From Russula earlei (lineage: Eukaryota > Basidiomycota > Agaricomycetes > Russulales > Russulaceae): DNA of 64,000 bases. Under the pieces are notes generated by a model. It had not been told where the DNA came from. It did no database searches and saw only the letters and a list, made by a program, of their open reading frames with translations. Of the stretch, positions 60,101 through 64,000 are shown in pieces; the first letter of the stretch is position 1, and each line of letters opens with the position of its first letter. The position numbers and the translations under genes were made by a program. The stretch is from positions 186,001-250,000 of the forward strand of contig JAGFNK010000026.1 in the NCBI GenBank assembly GCA_025769875.1, in the 5' to 3' direction.

Positions 60101-63100
60101 AATGCAACGCCGTCAAGTTAATCTTTGTCTTTGGCATTCATATCTGCGTCATGCTCGAGAAGCATACGAGCAATGTTGATATGTCCATTTTGCGATGCTG
60201 CATGAAATGCCGTCCAGTTATATTTGGTCTGGGCATTTGGATGTGCGCCATGCTCGAGAAGCACACGAGAAAGATCGATATGCCCGTTTTGCGAGGCCAA
60301 CTGCAAAGCTGTCCAGTTATCTTTGGCCTGGGTATTCGGCTCTGCGCCATGCTCGAGAAGCACACGAGCAATATCCACATGTCCATTTCGTGATGCTAAA
60401 TGCAACACCGTCCAGTTATCTTTGTCCTGGGCATTCGGATCTGCGCCATTCTCGAGAAGCACACGAGAAATATCCACACGTCCGTTTAGCGATGCGAAAT
60501 GCAATGGCGTCGCGTTAACATTGTCTTGGGGATTCGGATCTGCGCCATGCTCGAGAAGCACACGCGCAATCTCCACATGTCCGTTTTGCGATGCCAAATG
60601 CAACGGCGTCGAGTGAACTTTAGTCTGGGAATTAGGATCTGCGCCATGCTCGAGAAGCACACGAGCAGTATCCACATGTCCGTTTTCTGATGCGAAATGC
60701 AATGCCATCCAATTATCTTTGTCTTTGGTATTCGGAACTGCGCCATGCTCTAGAAGAACACGAGCAATATCCTCCTTTCCGTTTAGCGATGCCAAATGCA
60801 ATGGCGTCACGGTATGTTTGTCTTGTGCATTCAGATCTGCGCCATGCTCGAGAAGAAGACGGGCAATATCCACATGTCCGTTTCGCGATGCTAAATGCAA
60901 CGCCGTCCAGTTATCTTTGTTTTGGGCATTTGGATCTGCGCCATGCTCGAGAAGCACACGAGTGATGTCGACATGTCCGTTTTGCGATGCCAAATGCAAC
61001 GGCGTCGAGTTAAACTTGCTCTTGGAAGTAGGATCTGCGCCATGCTCGAGAAGCACACGAGCAGTATCCACATGTCCCTTTTGTGATGCGAAATGCAATG
61101 CCATCCAGTTATCTTTGTCTTGGGCATTTGGATGTGTGCGATGCTCAAGAAGAACACGGGCAAGATCTACATGTCCGTTTCGCGATGCTAAATGCAACGC
61201 CGTCCAGTTATCTTTGGTCTGAGCATTCGGGTTTGTGCCATGCTTGAGAAGCACACGAGCGATATCCACGCGTCCGTTTGCCGATGCGAGATGCAATGGC
61301 GTCGCGTTATGTTTGTCTTGGGCATTCGGATCTGCGTCATGCTCGAGAAGCACACGAGCAATATCCACATGTCTATTTAGTGACGGGAAATGCAATGCCA
61401 TCCAGTTATCTTTGTTTTGGGAATTGAGACCGGGGACATGCTTGATAAACGCAGGGGCAGTGTCCACATGTCCGTTTTGTGAAGAGAAATAAAATGCCGT
61501 CCAGTTGTCTTTGTCTTGGGCATTAAAACCTGCGCGAAGCTGGAGAATCATACGACCAATGTCCATATGTGCGTGTTTCGAAGCCAAATGCAATGCCGTC
61601 GCGTTATCTTTGTCTTTGGCATTCGGATGTGCGCCATGCTCGAGAAGCACACAAACAATGTCCACATGTGCGTTTTTCGATGCCAAATGCAATGCCCTCC
61701 AGTTATCCTTGTTTTGGGCATTCGGATCTGCGCCATGCTCGAGAAGCACACGAGCGATGTCGACATATCCGTTTTGCGATGCCAATTGCAATGCCGTCAC
61801 GTTATCTTTGGACTGGGCATTCGCATCTGCGCCATGCTCGAGAAGAAGTCGACCAATATCGACATGTCCGTTTTGCGATGCGAAATGCAATGCTGTCACG
61901 TTATCTTTGAACTGGGCATTCGGATGTGCCCCATGCTCGAGAAGCACATGAGCGATATCGACATGTCCGTTTTGCGACGCGAAATGCAATGCCCTCCAGT
62001 TATCTTGGTCTTGGGCATTTGGATCTGCGCCATGCTCGATAAGCACACGAGCAATGTCCACATGTCCGTATGCCGATGCGAAATGCAATGCCGTCAGATT
62101 ATCTTTGGCCTGGGCATTCGGATCTGCGCCATTCTCAAGCAGAACCAAGGCAACTTCTAGATGCCCCTCTTTCGATGCGACGCGCAGTGGAGTAATGCCC
62201 ACCGAGTCGCACACGTTTACGTCCTCTGAACGGTCGACAATCAAGAACTTGGCAACTTCATATAACCCACAGCACGCCGCATAATGTAACGCCGCTCTGG
62301 CTTGTGAAGGGCGTTCAGAGTGTTTACGCCTGCCGTCGAATGGGTCGTATATCCAGACCCAGGTTGACATATGGTGCTTCCTCGTATCGAACAGACGTCT
62401 TGTCTCAGCTTTGATCGTTGCCAACACCCCCTCGAAGCGAGCATGGCCATCCCAGTATTCGGCAGCATAATCTGCGAGGGGGAATTGCTCTAGACTGTCC
62501 TTCGTGACGTCTTCATCAAGGTGGAGTAGAAGACTGAGACAAGCTTGCGCAATAACGGTGTGAGAGGGTCGCATAGAAACGTGGAAACGGGAAATCGGGT
62601 CCTTTGATTCGGCAAGCCGCGACGACATCAGGTATTCTTTGACCGAGAAATGCGAAAATTGGATCACTCTTGATCCGTCCATGTCAACTATGCAAAGCAA
62701 ACTGGAGCATGTGGATAGGATCGTGTGTGCTGGGTCGTTTGGCTGCCAGTCGGTCATAAATGCGGGGGTTGATCCCGTGTCGAAATCAAAGGCAAGAAAC
62801 TCAGCGAGTTCCTTGACGCTGAGCGGCCGGGATGCTGCTGCAACGCACTGGAAGAGTCGGTGCGCATATTCCCAATTTTGCTCATCGAGTTCCATCAAAG
62901 TGCGTGCGTATGTCTCGTCGAGATCCTTTGGCAATTCATCAAGCGCACGGCGTATACGCCCTGGTATGCAGGAACGGAGGTAGACGAGCTGACAGAAAAC
63001 CCAGCGAAACCTAATTGCAGATATGAGCGAACCTAGTAACGAACAGTAGTGGTGATTACTTACATCCCATCAGCTTTTTTCGTAATCACATCAATCACCA

Positions 63101-64000
63101 ATTCCCTATCCATCGCTTTCCATTTTTGGAACACACGATCCGTGTCAACGATGGACTTGATATATTCCGCAATGTCATGAATTTGCCCTTCCTCGGAATG
63201 TAAGGAAACAGAATGGAATGATAAAGGTTCGAGGGCAACTTTGATGCCAGCCTCAGGCCGACTAGTAACACAAATCCGCAGAGTCGTAACCTGTAACTTG
63301 ACAAGATCCTCCACCAGTTTCAAGACTTCGTCACGGGGAGATGGCAAACCAGCCAACTCCGGGCATTCGTCCAGGGCATCAATGATGATGTACGAAGGAG
63401 CTTGCCCCGGAATATTGACCATGGTTTTGAGGCATTGTACGAGCTCAGCTTCGCTGGCATATTCCTCTCCGCAACCATGCGCCCCGAAGAATTCAGAAAG
63501 GACGGCATATATGCATCAGACTGATCACAAAGCTGGATTAAGAGGGATGACACCAAGCTGCGCAGGTTCTTCTTTTGGTCCTCCCTGAAATCGCAATAAA
63601 AGAAAGCTAATGATGCCTGTCCACCCTCGCGCATCTCGAGGATATCTGCAATGATCGCAGAACTGGTCCATAGCTCATGATCAGTGTCTGTAAAGAAAAT
63701 GCGGGAGATGAAAGTACCAGAGAATAGTCTTTCCGGCACCCGCTGAAGAGGGTAAAGTCATTAATCGTGAGGGGTGAGCATGGCAACAAAACACGAACGT
63801 TTTCCATGAATCCACAAGAGAGAACTGGGACCAGATGATTTCCATTTTGCATAACTGTCACCTTTAATCCACCAGGTTGAGGTTCCGTCATGCTTAAATT
63901 TACAAGCGATTTTGTGGTTTTTCCAGGGATCTGGGGGGGACAGCCATTTGTGAATGTCCTGGCGAAGTATGTCGCCTGTGAAGCGGTCTGAGTGTTCTGC
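57176..64000 (-). CDS. NLR-like STAND protein: NACHT - about 50 ankyrin repeats (partial at window edge, three frame breaks)
   Basis: Paralogue of the 36.7-40.5 kb gene, same strand. The window ends before its N-terminal domain. Present are the NACHT P-loop (HGKPGAGKTIL across an intron near 63,740-63,815), SLAFFYCDFREDQKKNLRSL, SYIIIDALDECPELAGLP, RICVTSRPEAGIK, FSHFSVKEYLMSSRL and the cysteine-containing pre-ankyrin region (YAACCGLYEVAKFLIVDRSE). About 50 ankyrin repeats fill 62,210-57,270, then an acidic tail (SSASDSDLESQTPPP) and TAA-type end at 57,176. Compared with the other copy or with neighbouring repeats there is one extra base at about 58,464, one extra base at about 60,120 and one missing base at 63,507-63,513. 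The uninterrupted product would be well over 2,000 residues. It may be a decaying gene or an intact one with assembly errors. Confidence 0.85.
57270..62210 (-). repeat. About 50 tandem 99-bp ankyrin-coding units
   Basis: Nearly 5 kb of 99-bp units, each encoding one ankyrin repeat close to the consensus DNWTALHLASQNGHVDIARV then LLEHGADPNAQDK. Variation concentrates at a few positions: the residues after LH or L (S/L/F/A), after ALH..AS (QNG/RNG/LNG/MKG), and the D/N/K turn residues near the next unit. Similarity between distant units is high at DNA level, which suggests homogenisation or recent expansion. Because the unit length is a multiple of three with few stops in other frames, long false open frames appear on both strands. 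Confidence 0.93.

Noticed and set aside
57275..62160. Long + strand frames (up to 241 aa) and Met/Ile/Ser/Ser-rich minus frames across the second ankyrin array
   Set aside because: Same periodic-frame effect; no domain content and no start or splice context.
1..64000. CRISPR array, bacterial operon or integrated viral genome
   Set aside because: The only regular repeats are in-frame ankyrin codons without spacers; all clear genes are intron-bearing eukaryotic genes and I see no polymerase, capsid, integrase or reverse transcriptase.

Overview
This window is nuclear DNA from a filamentous basidiomycete, most likely an Agaricomycete. The evidence is gene density (about 17 protein genes in 64 kb on both strands), many short GT-AG introns of about 50-60 bp with CTNAC-like branch sites, a subfamily-C-type GH45 endoglucanase, a divergent basidiomycete-style G-alpha subunit, a basidiomycete GCN5 with a Cys/His-rich N-terminus, and NLR-like proteins with the fungal 'Goodbye' N-terminal domain. 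All calls come from reading the sequence by eye; no search was run. The gene models were built by joining frames at splice sites.

Region 1 (1-34.7 kb) is a housekeeping stretch. In order it holds a CSL (CBF1/Su(H)/LAG-1) transcription factor (+), an unknown single-pass membrane protein (+), the MYST acetyltransferase ESA1 (-), an RNF216-like RBR ubiquitin ligase (+), an ER cyclophilin with an unusual C-terminal membrane anchor (+), a probably GPI-anchored GH45 enzyme (-), GCN5 (+), a membrane-UBL-BAG co-chaperone (-) divergent from a Pbs2-type HOG-pathway MAPKK (+), cytosolic isoleucyl-tRNA synthetase (+), splicing factor SNU23 (-) divergent from an ERD1/EXS membrane protein (+), and a mitochondrial bifunctional lysine-ketoglutarate reductase/saccharopine dehydrogenase (-).

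Region 2 (34.7-64 kb) is more accessory. Two tandemly oriented paralogues encode Goodbye-NACHT-ankyrin STAND (NLR-like) proteins. The first (36.7-40.5 kb) is intact with 11 ankyrin repeats. The second (57.2 kb to beyond the right edge) carries about 50 highly similar 99-bp ankyrin repeats and three single-base frame breaks. Between them lie a previously untracked 98-aa secreted protein gene, mitochondrial tyrosyl-tRNA synthetase, a TM9 (EMP70) protein, a G-alpha subunit with a 9-nt microexon and an altered switch II, CDP-diacylglycerol synthase and ribosomal protein uS12 (RPS23).

The strongest candidate for an interesting system is the NLR pair: allorecognition/immunity-type receptors whose sensor arrays seem to grow by block duplication of 99-bp units. 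One caution applies throughout. Otherwise conserved genes (CSL, ESA1, probably ERD1) also show one-base frame breaks, so base-level assembly errors must be excluded before any broken frame is called a pseudogene.
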